DNA of 64,000 bases from positions 124,001 to 188,000 of the forward strand of contig JALBYF010000020.1 in assembly GCA_023212725.1 (NCBI GenBank). The letters are read 5' to 3'. Shown piece by piece: positions 9,321 to 19,025 of this stretch. A program made the translations under genes and the position numbers. The notes beneath the pieces were generated by a model. It searched no databases. It was given only the letters and a program-made list of their open reading frames with translations, and was not told where the DNA came from. How positions within the stretch are numbered: the stretch's first letter is position 1; each line of letters begins with the position of its first letter. This DNA is from Tranzscheliella williamsii (Eukaryota; Basidiomycota; Ustilaginomycetes; Ustilaginales; Ustilaginaceae).

Positions 9321-9912
9321 ATGTCGTCCTCTTCGTCGTCGGGCAACATCCAGAAGCCGAAGATTCTGTCTACGCTACCGCCCATCTTCACAACGCTGCA
9401 CGAGGCCAAGGTCAAAGCCGGGCTGACGTTCGCCGAGCTGGCGCAGAGCGTGGGGCGCGACGAGTGGTACATCGCTGCCATCTTCTACGGCCAGGCCAAG
9501 CCGGACACCAGCGACGTCGAGCGCCTCAGCACCGCGCTCAACGTCCAGCGCAAGTACCTCGACGAGGCCTTTGGCCCGGACTACTTCCCGCACCGCGGGC
9601 TCGGCGACTTTCCCCCCCAGGACCCCGTCCTCTACCGCCTCTACGAGGTCCTCGTCGTCTACGGCTACCCGCTCAAGCACATGATTCACGAAAAGGTACG
9701 TCTCCCCCACCACTTTCGCCCCCCGCACGCCTCAACACCTCCATTGACACGCCTCTCCCCTCCCTCCACCCCCCGCCAAATCGCAGTTTGGCGACGGCAT
9801 CATGTCCGCGATCGACTTCGAGGGCCACGTCGAAAAGGTCAAGGGCGCACAGGGCGAAGACCGCGTCAAGATCACCCTCGACGGCAAATTCTTGCCTTAC
9901 CGACGGTGGTGA
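9321..9912 (+). CDS. Cyanate hydratase (cyanase), two exons
   Basis: Converts cyanate plus bicarbonate to ammonia and CO2 (via carbamate). Exons 9321-9695 and 9787-9912 with a 91-nt intron (GTACGT...CGCAG, phase 0) give 166 residues, close to the usual 150-170. An N-terminal helical DNA-binding-like fold precedes the catalytic domain. Arg106, Glu109 and Ser132 align with the E. coli catalytic trio Arg96/Glu99/Ser122 with identical spacing. The C-terminus GKFLPYRRW is characteristic. The stop codon TGA lies inside a perfect splice-donor sequence GTGAGT (see findings). Convergent with SND1. Confidence 0.96.
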
Positions 9913-10162
9913 GTTCTCCGCTGGCAGTTCCATGCTCCGACGTATCCGTCAAACCGATTTTACATCACAATCACAACGCAACCCAAACGGTCCAATTGGC
10001 TTGCATTGATGGGGAAGGTACAATTTGTGCATGAAATCTTGCGTTCGTGGCAGGGTGATGGATGCTGGTGGAACAATGCTGCTTTTGCTTTTTGGCTGTG
10101 TACTTTGCTGATTGATTGGAGGCGCATGCGCGCATATTCGGTGGCGGGAGGAGGAGGCGGCC

Positions 10163-13100
10163 TCAGTCTTCGGTAGGGTCGCCGTACTCAAAGCAGCCGC
10201 GATGGCGGGAGCGGGCCTCTTCGATGGCGCGGACGAGCGCGGCGGTGAGCTTGGGATAGCTCTTCCAGTAGCGCACCTTGTCGTCCAACAGCGCGTACCC
10301 GTCGCGGACAATGTCGTGGTTGATACAGCCCTTCTCGGGGCTCTGCCCGATCTCGGGGCTCTCCGGGTCGTACAGGCTGACGTGAAGCAGGTTGGTGCCC
10401 GGCTCGGTATAGTCGATATTGGCGATCATCTTGCGGCCTTCGGCAGCGACCGCACGGAATCGGTCCAGCGCCTCCTCGACGTATTCCTGCTGCTTGCCGT
10501 CGTACAGGCGGACAAACGAGAGCCGTGCCTCGCGCGCCTGCGGGGCCAGCCGGGTCCGCCCGAACCTTGCCGCATCCAGCGGCCGCAGGTCCCTGTACTT
10601 GACCGTCTCCTTGTTGCCATAGTCGATGAAGACGACCGATGCCTCCTTAAGAGCAGGTGAGGCCTTTTTCACCAGAGCGCGGTACCAGGCACCGTCCTGG
10701 CTAAATTTAGCAGACACCAGGTCGCCAGCGCGAGGGCTGAACTGCGCAGGTCCACTAGCGGCGGGTGACTTGTGGAAGAGCGAGAAGTCTTCCATCAACG
10801 TCTCCAGCTCGTGGATCTGGTCGTTTAGGACCTGGATGCTGAATCCGAAGGGCTCATCCGCGGACCGATCGTGCACATCCGAGATAATGCAGTCGACGTA
10901 TTCGGTCCGTGCTGGTGCTGGCGTCGCGGCGGACGCAACAGCAGAGCGTCCGTTTGATGCGCCACCCCAAGCGAGACCTCCTGCGCCGGAGCGCACCGCA
11001 CCGTTGGCGGACGTGTCGGCGCCATACTCGCCCTCCTCGGCGGCTGCGTCGTAGTCGTGCCACAGGCCGATCTTGGCCGCCTTGGCCCGGCCCTCGGCGT
11101 CGACGAGGGACTTGGAGAAGGGTGTTGACTCAGCACTGTATCCATGGACGTGGGCGAGTCCACTTTCCACAAGCGAAACGGCAAGGTTGTCGGTCTTGTC
11201 GAGGTAGAGCGCGCCGATGAAGCCGCCGACCTTGTCGGTACTGAAGACCTCGATCTCCACATCCCTTTGGAGCGCCTTCATCGTGGTAAAGTCGAGTCCT
11301 TCTCTGCCGAACGGCTCGTCCTTCTCCGAAGGGTTCCGAGCAGTTTTGGGAGCTCGGATGCCCGCTAGGACAAAGGTGAGCCGCACATTTTCGCGCGGCA
11401 CGATGAGCTTGAATCGCGAAGCGGAAGCGACAAAGTCGACAATCGCGGTGAGTCGACCGGCCCGCTTCAGTCCAGGCAGGAAAGTGTTTGCTTTGCTAGA
11501 GGTTTCGGAGGCATCGCCCATGCGAGGTGCTGGCAACTCCTTTCCAGAGTGGATGCCCTTTTTCTCCGAAGCCGCTTTGGCCTCGGCTTCCATCAGCCGG
11601 TCAAACTCGGGAGAGCGATCTTCATCATCCCGGCGGTGCCTCTGCACCGTCGCCAGGCCTCTGGAAATGAGGAGCAGGCCGACATCGGCATCCTTGTTGC
11701 CCTGTCGCACGGTAGCATACTCACGCTCGTCGAAGTCACCTTCTTTGGGCTTGATGTAGTCCATCTGCACAGAAACAGTTTTGCCAACCAGTCGCTTCCG
11801 GAGAAACTCGCGTGCCTCGGCTGCATACCCAGCTTGCTTGGGATCTTTGACCTGAGGTTGACGCAACGAAGAGAACTGGATCCTTCTTTCAGGGCCCAGC
11901 TTGCCGTTGGCATCTGGCCGACGAACCTGAATGGTATCGCCGGAAATGATCCTAGAGACCACAGCTTCAAAGGTGCGGGCGGCTACTGGTTGGCTAGACA
12001 GAGCAGCAGAAGAGGACGCGGGCGCCGAGTATGTTTGCCATAGGTTCAAACGTTTCTCCTTTGCTGTGCGCTCGGCTTGACGGTACTTCTCCATGCCGCC
12101 ATACGAAGCCAGCATGCCAGCGTGCCAGTCGACGCAGCGAGCCAGGCCGGCCGCCAGCAGGAACTGCGCTATGTCGCCGACCGGATGGATAGCAAGGCCA
12201 ATCAGAACGCTCGCGGTAGGCTGGGCAGAAGTGGGAGCCGCCGAGGCCGTGCTTGCAAAAGGCGTCGGCACGGCGACGGGCTGTGGAACAGCAAGAAGCG
12301 TGACCTTGATGTTGCGTTGCAAAAGCCGACTCTCAACAAAGAACTTGGCCTCTTCGCCGAACGGCTCGCTGACATCGGAGGGACTGGCACCTCCGCCGCC
12401 GGTAACGCGAGGTGCTTTGATCCCGGCCAAGCTCAAATTGATCATCTGCTGTTGATTCGAGGAAAGCAAGAGTCGGACTCGAAGCATGCTGCCGTCGCGG
12501 ACCTGCTCGACGATGGATTCGATGGGCTTGCCCTTCCATTGCGCCAGGAAAGCAGCGGTGTCCTCGGGCATCGAATGTTCCACTTTAAGCAGATCATCGG
12601 GGCCCCACAGGCCAACACCAGTGGCTTGAGCTTCGTCCTGGACGTTTCTCAGTTTCTGCTTCCACCCACCTTCATCGGCGTCGTCGCCTCGACGAGTGAC
12701 CGAGTCGTGCACCTTGGCCCATCCAGAGGCAAGGATCTCGTGAGCGACGTTGGTGTCCGGAAGCCCCTCGCCCTTGGGTGGTAGAAACACGTGGGCGAAC
12801 TGGCGAGGCTGGGCGACAGCGCTACCGGGGACAGCTGCTGGAGCGGGCACGGTGTACTCGATCCGGTAGCGGATCTCTCGACCGACAATAAGCAGCCTCA
12901 AATACTCGCGGGAGGGGAAGGCTTGAGGGTCGTCCTCGCGCTCACGCGATCCCAATCGGGGAGCTGCAATACCAGCAATGTGGACGGTCTCCTCCTTGCC
13001 TGGGATGTTGACACCTTTGGGCCGAATGACGATGGTATCGCCGCTAAGCACGCTGCGGACGATGGCACTTTTGAGAGCCGGCGCAGCTGCAGGTGCAGTA

Positions 13101-13189
13101 CCGGAGGCCGTGCCGCCGGCCCTGGAAGGGAGAGCCGTGCTAGCGGAGGGGGATGCTGCGGGGGCTGCTGATGCTGCGGCGAACGACAT
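10163..13189 (-). CDS. Tudor-SN / SND1 staphylococcal-nuclease-domain protein
   Basis: 1008-residue RNA-binding protein of the SND1/Tudor-SN family, implicated elsewhere in RNA decay, stress granules and transcript control. Tandem SN-like (OB-fold) domains are visible: first around AIVRSVLSGDTIVI, second at SIVEQVRDGSMLRVRLL, third at AVVSRIISGDTIQVRR, fourth at LTAIVDFVASASRFKLIV, then a Tudor domain near residues 810-870 (GDLVSAKFSQDGAWYRA ... FIDYGNKE), and a final partial SN domain. Start at 13189 is the first true ATG of the frame, which opens with an Ala/Ser-rich leader. Single exon. SN domains in this family usually lack a full nuclease active site. Confidence 0.95.
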   Translation of the reverse strand: MSFAAASAAPAASPSASTALPSRAGGTASGTAPAAAPALKSAIVRSVLSGDTIVIRPKGVNIPGKEETVHIAGIAAPRLGSREREDDPQAFPSREYLRLLIVGREIRYRIEYTVPAPAAVPGSAVAQPRQFAHVFLPPKGEGLPDTNVAHEILASGWAKVHDSVTRRGDDADEGGWKQKLRNVQDEAQATGVGLWGPDDLLKVEHSMPEDTAAFLAQWKGKPIESIVEQVRDGSMLRVRLLLSSNQQQMINLSLAGIKAPRVTGGGGASPSDVSEPFGEEAKFFVESRLLQRNIKVTLLAVPQPVAVPTPFASTASAAPTSAQPTASVLIGLAIHPVGDIAQFLLAAGLARCVDWHAGMLASYGGMEKYRQAERTAKEKRLNLWQTYSAPASSSAALSSQPVAARTFEAVVSRIISGDTIQVRRPDANGKLGPERRIQFSSLRQPQVKDPKQAGYAAEAREFLRKRLVGKTVSVQMDYIKPKEGDFDEREYATVRQGNKDADVGLLLISRGLATVQRHRRDDEDRSPEFDRLMEAEAKAASEKKGIHSGKELPAPRMGDASETSSKANTFLPGLKRAGRLTAIVDFVASASRFKLIVPRENVRLTFVLAGIRAPKTARNPSEKDEPFGREGLDFTTMKALQRDVEIEVFSTDKVGGFIGALYLDKTDNLAVSLVESGLAHVHGYSAESTPFSKSLVDAEGRAKAAKIGLWHDYDAAAEEGEYGADTSANGAVRSGAGGLAWGGASNGRSAVASAATPAPARTEYVDCIISDVHDRSADEPFGFSIQVLNDQIHELETLMEDFSLFHKSPAASGPAQFSPRAGDLVSAKFSQDGAWYRALVKKASPALKEASVVFIDYGNKETVKYRDLRPLDAARFGRTRLAPQAREARLSFVRLYDGKQQEYVEEALDRFRAVAAEGRKMIANIDYTEPGTNLLHVSLYDPESPEIGQSPEKGCINHDIVRDGYALLDDKVRYWKSYPKLTAALVRAIEEARSRHRGCFEYGDPTED

Positions 13190-13943
13190 GGTGGCCGATG
13201 TCTGCGCGTTGGCCAAATTGTCTTGCCAACGATGCGAAGCAGTGCTTGACCAAAAAGATAGGTAGAACGGTAACGAGCTGAAGCTGATGCGGTCAGGGAA
13301 AGTACCAAGTGAGATGAAGATGTTGGTAGAAGAGAGGAACTACGACGGACGGAGAGAAGGCTGCCTCTTGGGTTGACGGACAAGCCTTCGGTCGTCGGTT
13401 GGATCGTCTTCCAATCGTCATTAGAATGGCAGGCGCTCCGTGCGAAAGCGGAGAAGGTATCAGCCGACCGTTGGCTGAATTGAAATTTACTATTCACTTC
13501 AAAAGGACGGTAAGAGGCGAAAGACTGTACTACAAACACGATGCTACCATTTCCGTAACGAGTCGCTGTCGTTAATTACAATTTCTCAGTTAGTGCTCAA
13601 AGAAGTACTGCGCTCACAGCCAGGCGACCAGCAATGGAAACCAGGTGACGTTCCCACCCTCTGCTCATATCGTTCGCGTTCACTTCACATGCTGGCGGCT
13701 TCAGGAGCACCAACAATGTTTGTGGCTGGTCGCTTGTACCCGTATCTGCACAGCACAGTAGTAGCGATGCTTCTCATGCATTTCAGTCGGCCGTTGCGGG
13801 CGGCTCGTGTGAGAAAATATGATAACAATACAGGTGACTACAGCGGTGAACGGAAACGGTGATTTATCCATGGCAGGTGTTTGTGCCCGGGGGTATGCAA
13901 GCAGGGAGGATGGGAGATACGTGACTGACGATGGCAAGTGGCC
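13190..13943. other. Intergenic, SND1 promoter and 3' flank of regulator gene
   Basis: 754 bp. No gene, RNA or repeat recognised. Confidence 0.6.
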
Positions 13944-16319
13944 TCAGAGGTGGCCAAAGGAGGCATAGGCCGAGCTTTTGGCTTCCATTACTCTTTCCAA
14001 GCCTTTGACCAAGGCTTCGACGATGCTGGGAGTATCGGGATTGCTGTCGCAACTGGCCGTAGCGTTGATGAAGCAGAGCAAAGCGGACTGGTATCGGTTG
14101 AAGGCTTCCCTTGCTCTGACGCTCGCTATGCGGCCCTGCGTCGCGGAAAGAATGGTATCCTGCAGCTTTTCTAGGGTCCATTTAGCCCACGTTACTGTCC
14201 ATGACTGCATCATCCCCGGATGCAAGCGGATAATGCCGAAGAGCGTCCCGTGATCGCATACGAGAACCTGGCGATCCAGTGTCATTTCGACTTCGGCCTC
14301 CAGTCGGTCGAGTATCCTGCTTTCAGTAAGAGAGCCAGAATACTGGCGAAGGCCGAACTCCTTGACGGCATAACTCAGTAGAAGCCGCTGGCCTAGGTAC
14401 AGAAAGGTGATGAAGCTGCGTCGCGTGCGGGTTTCGATGTCCAGAGGCCCGGTGATGTGAAGTATATCGTCCCAGTCCCACCGATATACGGAACCTAATT
14501 CGGTCTCCCACGTCTTAAAATCGTCGAGGAGGTCGATGACATGCTGCAGCTCAACGCCTTGAGCTTGTGCCTGCTTGGATATTAGGCTCGAAGAGACTTT
14601 GCGGCAGATCTTTGCCAGTGCCACGAAGCGCGCTCGAAAATGCAGGTTCTGTTCTTGGCCAGGCATGTGTGGCAATCCAATCGAGATGACAATGTCTTCA
14701 TCGCGGATGAGAGGCAGGCTCCGGCTTGCCGCGGATCGAATGGCATCGTAGATGTAGATGACCCAAAACAGGATATGCTGCCTAAAGAGGTCGCGGCCCT
14801 CGAGCCGGACGCCGAAGGGCTTTTGCATATTGAGTTCGAGTTTCAGCATGAGACGAACCAAGCCTTCGTGAGATAGCACGTCGATTTCATAAACGTCCTT
14901 GGCTGCCATCGGATCGGCAATAGGCTTCGCTTTGCCGTCGAAATACTCGACCATGAGGATGATCGATTCAAGCGCATCAAAGCCTTCCCTGACAAGTCGA
15001 TCGCGATTTGTGATAAGCCGGCAGTAGTGTTCAAACAGATCCTTTTGTAGATCGAATCGGTTGGCGAAATTGGTGTTGCCACTGCCCCGACATGCTACAG
15101 CAATAACTAGGAGCTCTGATAATGGTTGCTCGCCCGCTCCAGGCGAGTGATCATGGCCAGAGTAACGAGCGAAGAAAGCGTGATACCTTGGCCAAAACCA
15201 TTCTGGGCGGAGAAAGCCAATACACTGACCTACACTGTCAAAATAGGCCTTGGTGCAATGATCGAGCATCTGCTTGTCGATAGAGGCGATACCCAGTAAG
15301 CCGCCCACGAATCCGACTTGATTGGTACTGGCATTCTGCATGGCCTTATCGAAGGGATTCCGTTGCCTCCACTTTTGTGACAGTTGGGCCTCTGCGCTGG
15401 ATCGGGTGCTGAAAAACGCGGCGCGGGAGACAATAGAGGCCGAGTCGGGCGACGCATTCGAGGACGAGCTTTGTGCCGATTGTGGGGTTGTACCAGACCC
15501 TACGGGAGATGCTGATTCGAGCGTCCGAATGGTACCTACGTGCTCGGCAGCAACGCCCGCAGCGCCCGCAGAGCCAAGGGGAGAGCTGTCGAAAAAGGTT
15601 GAATGTCCAGATGGCAGTCCAGCAAGCATGTTGTGCGGGAACATTGGGACACGAGTGCCAGCCAAAGAGCTCAGGGAAGGTTGAATTGCCTGTGAGATGG
15701 CGGATGAACTGCCGTTGAGTTCTTTCCGGAAGTTGGCACGGGAGCTAGAATCTCCACCCTCTAGCGTTGTCGTCTCGTGAGAGACAGCTTCAAGTAGACT
15801 GGCCAAACCGGGCGACATGGCTACATGGTCGGTCGTTTCAACACGAGAGCGGTTGAGAAGCGAGTCCTGCGCTGACGGTAGCCTGCTGACATTTTCTACC
15901 CCGCTATCCGACGCTGGTGAGGGCAGCATACTCGGATGCAGACCATGGTTGTTTTCTGGCTCTAGTCCTGAGCGCTGAGCTGGATCGTCTTGCTGATTCC
16001 ACCTTTGCGCTATCCCTTGCGCCTGCTCTTGAGCCGTAGCGTGTTGCCCATTGGTGTCAACTTGTTTCTGGAGCAACTTCATGCGCTTGCCCATGCGCTT
16101 CTTCGGAGGGTTGACGGTGAGGATACAATCGATGGCATTGTTGGCGCAGTTGGTGCACGAGTGAAAGCCTTGCTCTAGACGGGGTTCTCTGTCGCACTTG
16201 ACCTTTCGAAATCGACAGGCATTGCAAGCTACCCATAGCTTGCGCTTCCCAGAGGACTGACTTGCACTGGTCTCCATGCCCTGGTCCGTCCTCGGCAAGG
16301 CTTGCTGGTCAGGACCCAT
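13944..16319 (-). CDS. Fungal Zn2Cys6 transcription factor with fungal_trans domain
   Basis: 791 residues from the first ATG at 16319. The binuclear zinc cluster is at the N-terminus: Cys32, Cys35, Cys42, Cys55, Cys58, Cys65, preceded by a basic KRKLW and followed by the basic linker PPKKRMGKRMK, a likely nuclear signal. A long Ser-rich segment separates it from an internal region (about residues 340-600) resembling the fungal-specific regulatory domain, for example FRQHILFWVIYIYDAIRSAASRSLP, comparable to the family's LWW..Y..DR..S...GRP. The 12-residue gap between Cys3 and Cys4 is longer than usual. Target genes are unknown. Confidence 0.9.
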   Translation of the reverse strand: MGPDQQALPRTDQGMETSASQSSGKRKLWVACNACRFRKVKCDREPRLEQGFHSCTNCANNAIDCILTVNPPKKRMGKRMKLLQKQVDTNGQHATAQEQAQGIAQRWNQQDDPAQRSGLEPENNHGLHPSMLPSPASDSGVENVSRLPSAQDSLLNRSRVETTDHVAMSPGLASLLEAVSHETTTLEGGDSSSRANFRKELNGSSSAISQAIQPSLSSLAGTRVPMFPHNMLAGLPSGHSTFFDSSPLGSAGAAGVAAEHVGTIRTLESASPVGSGTTPQSAQSSSSNASPDSASIVSRAAFFSTRSSAEAQLSQKWRQRNPFDKAMQNASTNQVGFVGGLLGIASIDKQMLDHCTKAYFDSVGQCIGFLRPEWFWPRYHAFFARYSGHDHSPGAGEQPLSELLVIAVACRGSGNTNFANRFDLQKDLFEHYCRLITNRDRLVREGFDALESIILMVEYFDGKAKPIADPMAAKDVYEIDVLSHEGLVRLMLKLELNMQKPFGVRLEGRDLFRQHILFWVIYIYDAIRSAASRSLPLIRDEDIVISIGLPHMPGQEQNLHFRARFVALAKICRKVSSSLISKQAQAQGVELQHVIDLLDDFKTWETELGSVYRWDWDDILHITGPLDIETRTRRSFITFLYLGQRLLLSYAVKEFGLRQYSGSLTESRILDRLEAEVEMTLDRQVLVCDHGTLFGIIRLHPGMMQSWTVTWAKWTLEKLQDTILSATQGRIASVRAREAFNRYQSALLCFINATASCDSNPDTPSIVEALVKGLERVMEAKSSAYASFGHL

Positions 16320-17400
16320 TGTGCAGATCACACGTACTGCAGGGCGTCATCAGACTGTATGTGCCAGTGGCCTGGGAGGCGACATCGCCTGGACCGGTGT
16401 CTGTGGAGTGGGATCTTCTGTTGGTGTTTGTGTTTGATGATCACTGCGACTGAGCCTCTTTCACGGCATCATCACATTCGTGATGGATCAGATTCAGGAA
16501 CTCGGACCGTCGACGCAGTTGAAGCGAGCAGGCTTAACATTTTTCTAGTTTCATATTCAATGTGAATTTGTGATTTCGCGGTTGGCCTAATCTTGCTTGC
16601 TCTGACCATTTACGCGTAGGCGCGCATGGATAGACCCACATTCCACTAGCTTGTTCGCTTAGCAACTGCATCGGGAGCACGAAAGCCCCGATTAGGATGG
16701 GGGAGCAAACGCTACACCTCGACTTGGTTCCTCGTCGTGACTCTGCACAGGCCCAACGACGCAAATGTGAGCGCTCTCGGGGTGTGGCTCGATGCGCGTG
16801 AGGATGAATGCGCATCCACGGTTTGGGGGTGAGAGCTATACTTGTTGGCCAGCAAAGCGCTGGACTTAAAGCTAGCCCTTGTTGGTGAGCCTCAAACTGT
16901 GACGGGTTGTCAATAATAAGGCCAGAACGAGCGCCGACGCGCATTAACCTGCAGGGTCTGTGGTTTGTTGGCAGACTGACATTCAAATGCGAACTAAATC
17001 GCGAGACTTTCGCCATCCGAGAAATATTCAATGATCCCAAATATGGATGGCTTTTTAGGGTGTGCCCCGGTGTCTGGCCGTATCCGTATCCACGTCGGAG
17101 CTCACGCTCGATTCGAGGTCGGGGCCGTGTGCGCTTCGTATATAGTTAACGGACAAGTTACTTCCGCCTCCGTTCTTTCTGACTTCCACCACATCTCCCC
17201 TTCTCCTCTTTTATTGACACCCTTTCTCTTTCGTGGCTGGTCCACCATCCTTTGCGTTCCGCCTTCTTCGCCTTCTCCATCTTCTCTCTTTCTGAGGTCA
17301 GGTACCTCTACGTCACGTCATTGACACACAGCAAAGAGCCGGCTCTCTGCTATTTGACGTATTTTCAAGCACTGCTAGATCAGTTTGACGTTCATCAACG
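16320..17400. other. Intergenic/promoter between regulator and secreted Ser-rich protein
   Basis: 1.08 kb divergent spacer. Contains a TATA-like element at 17139 and a pyrimidine-rich leader (about 17160-17300) before the downstream ATG. No gene seen. Confidence 0.55.
17139..17145 (+). promoter_or_regulatory. TATA-like element upstream of secreted Ser-rich gene
   Basis: TATATAG followed by a CT-rich tract. It sits 256 bp before the ATG, so a long 5' UTR is implied if used. Confidence 0.4.
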
Positions 17401-18390
17401 ATGCGTGCAAGTTTTCTTACCGTTGCCTCTCTGGCTCTCATGTGCAGCCTCAACTCGAGCGTGCAGCCGGCCGATGCGAAGTCCGTGAGCAACAGGCATC
17501 CGCATGGCGGAGTGGTAGTTCAAGCACCTGAGCGCCGTAAGGTCTGCTCTTCCCGCAAGAAGTCTCACCGCAAGAAGCATGGCTCCCACAAGCAAGAAAC
17601 GGGCTCATCCAGTTACCGGAATGACCAAGCCAAGGGAAACGCCACGTCCGGTTCGTCATCTTCCTCTGCGTCAGGACCTTCTTCGGGCTCCCAGAGCTCT
17701 GAAGCATCTTCCGATTCATCGTCGGGCTCGTCGACGGGCTCATCCTCTGGCTCATCTTCCCACTCGTCCTCCAGCGGGCATTCCTCCGCATCCGCCAGCT
17801 CGCGGGCATCTTCCAGTAGCTCCGCCAGCGGCGCGGCAGCCTCGTCATCGTCTTCCTCTTCTTCCTCATCTTCCTCTTCCTCCTCATCTTCCTCTTCCTC
17901 TTCCTCCTCCTCTGCTGCTAGCAGTGCGGGCGCTAGTCCTCCCAAAAGCCCTTGGGGTAACTGCTTTGACCTCACCGCTACTGCTTTCGAGCCCAACTGG
18001 AAGGGTGAGGCAAGCACCACCTGGTGTGGAGTTCACTTCGACAAGAGTGCGCCTATTATCGCATTGCCGCTCGCCAAGCTCTCCCAAGCTTATGGCTCCT
18101 CTGGCTCGGTAACTTACTACTCCAACCAGAATCTTTGGAACGAAATGATTTCCGACTGGTGTGGCCAAGAGGTGGTCATCGACGGACCTGGCGGTAGCTT
18201 CAAAGCTTACCTCGGCGATGCCAACGAGTGGACCTCGGTTGACATCAACATGAATCTTTTCACTAAGCTTAAAGGGGTTTCTACCAACAGCTATTCCGAC
18301 CCTGACGCCGCTGGATGGATGAACAACATAAAAGGCTGCTTTACGGGCAACCACATTAATCTCAAGGATGGCTACCCATTCTCATACTAG
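17401..18390 (+). CDS. Secreted Ser-rich protein with DPBB/expansin-like C-terminal domain
   Basis: 329 residues. Signal peptide at 1-26 (MRASFLTVASLALMCSLN...). Residues 80-179 are a serine-rich linker, including an uninterrupted run of 24 Ser at 148-171, probably heavily O-mannosylated. The C-terminal 145 residues look like a double-psi beta-barrel: WCGVHFDKSAPIIALPL followed by CGQEVVI, the arrangement seen in RlpA-like and expansin-like folds, with four to five cysteines for disulfides. Likely wall-associated or apoplastic. The domain assignment rests on motif resemblance and needs a profile search. The Ser run is encoded by mixed TCT/TCC/TCA codons, so it is a protein-level tract rather than a pure microsatellite. 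Confidence 0.78.
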   Translation: MRASFLTVASLALMCSLNSSVQPADAKSVSNRHPHGGVVVQAPERRKVCSSRKKSHRKKHGSHKQETGSSSYRNDQAKGNATSGSSSSSASGPSSGSQSSEASSDSSSGSSTGSSSGSSSHSSSSGHSSASASSRASSSSSASGAAASSSSSSSSSSSSSSSSSSSSSSSSAASSAGASPPKSPWGNCFDLTATAFEPNWKGEASTTWCGVHFDKSAPIIALPLAKLSQAYGSSGSVTYYSNQNLWNEMISDWCGQEVVIDGPGGSFKAYLGDANEWTSVDINMNLFTKLKGVSTNSYSDPDAAGWMNNIKGCFTGNHINLKDGYPFSY

Positions 18391-19025
18391 CTGGACTTCT
18401 TGTCCCGGGAGTCGCTGGTCGACGATCTGGTCAAGATAGTCTCTTCTCGGTGTAATCGCTGCTACAACAGCTGGCCCCTGTAGCTGCTAAATGGATTTGC
18501 ATCTTTTGTCTGTCACCAAACTACATCATCCATGACCTTCAGGAACTTAATTCATGTCACCATTTCCATAACAACATACTTCCTTTCCGGAGCTTCGTGC
18601 ATCGGCACGCCTGACTCCTCTTCTTTAAAGGATGTGGGATGTGTGGTCCCATAGGCTGAATGGAGTGGAACGCACCGCACAACCCAGCACGTGGCCGGTT
18701 CAACACTTGATAGCCGCCTAACACTGAAATAGACGCCAGCCGCCACTGATGGTGGTAAGCAAAGGGAAGCACAACCCAAGTCTTGCCAAGAAAGCGTACA
18801 GTGAGCCGAATCTTTTTCGAACAACAGGCCTTGAGTCGCGCAGCGATAGTGGCCTTCCTGCAGCCTCATATGAAGTGGGAGTTCCAAGGGAGGACAAACC
18901 CACCGCCAGCACGAGCACACCTCCAGCCCTGTCTTTGACCAGCACTTCGCGATCTTCCGCTACCTTTCGTACGTCGTGATACTTTTTGTCTGAACCTGTG
19001 TTTCCTCGATCTACAGACTGCAATA
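18391..19025. other. Intergenic between two secreted-protein genes
   Basis: 635 bp; no convincing ORF on either strand, no repeat. Confidence 0.55.
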
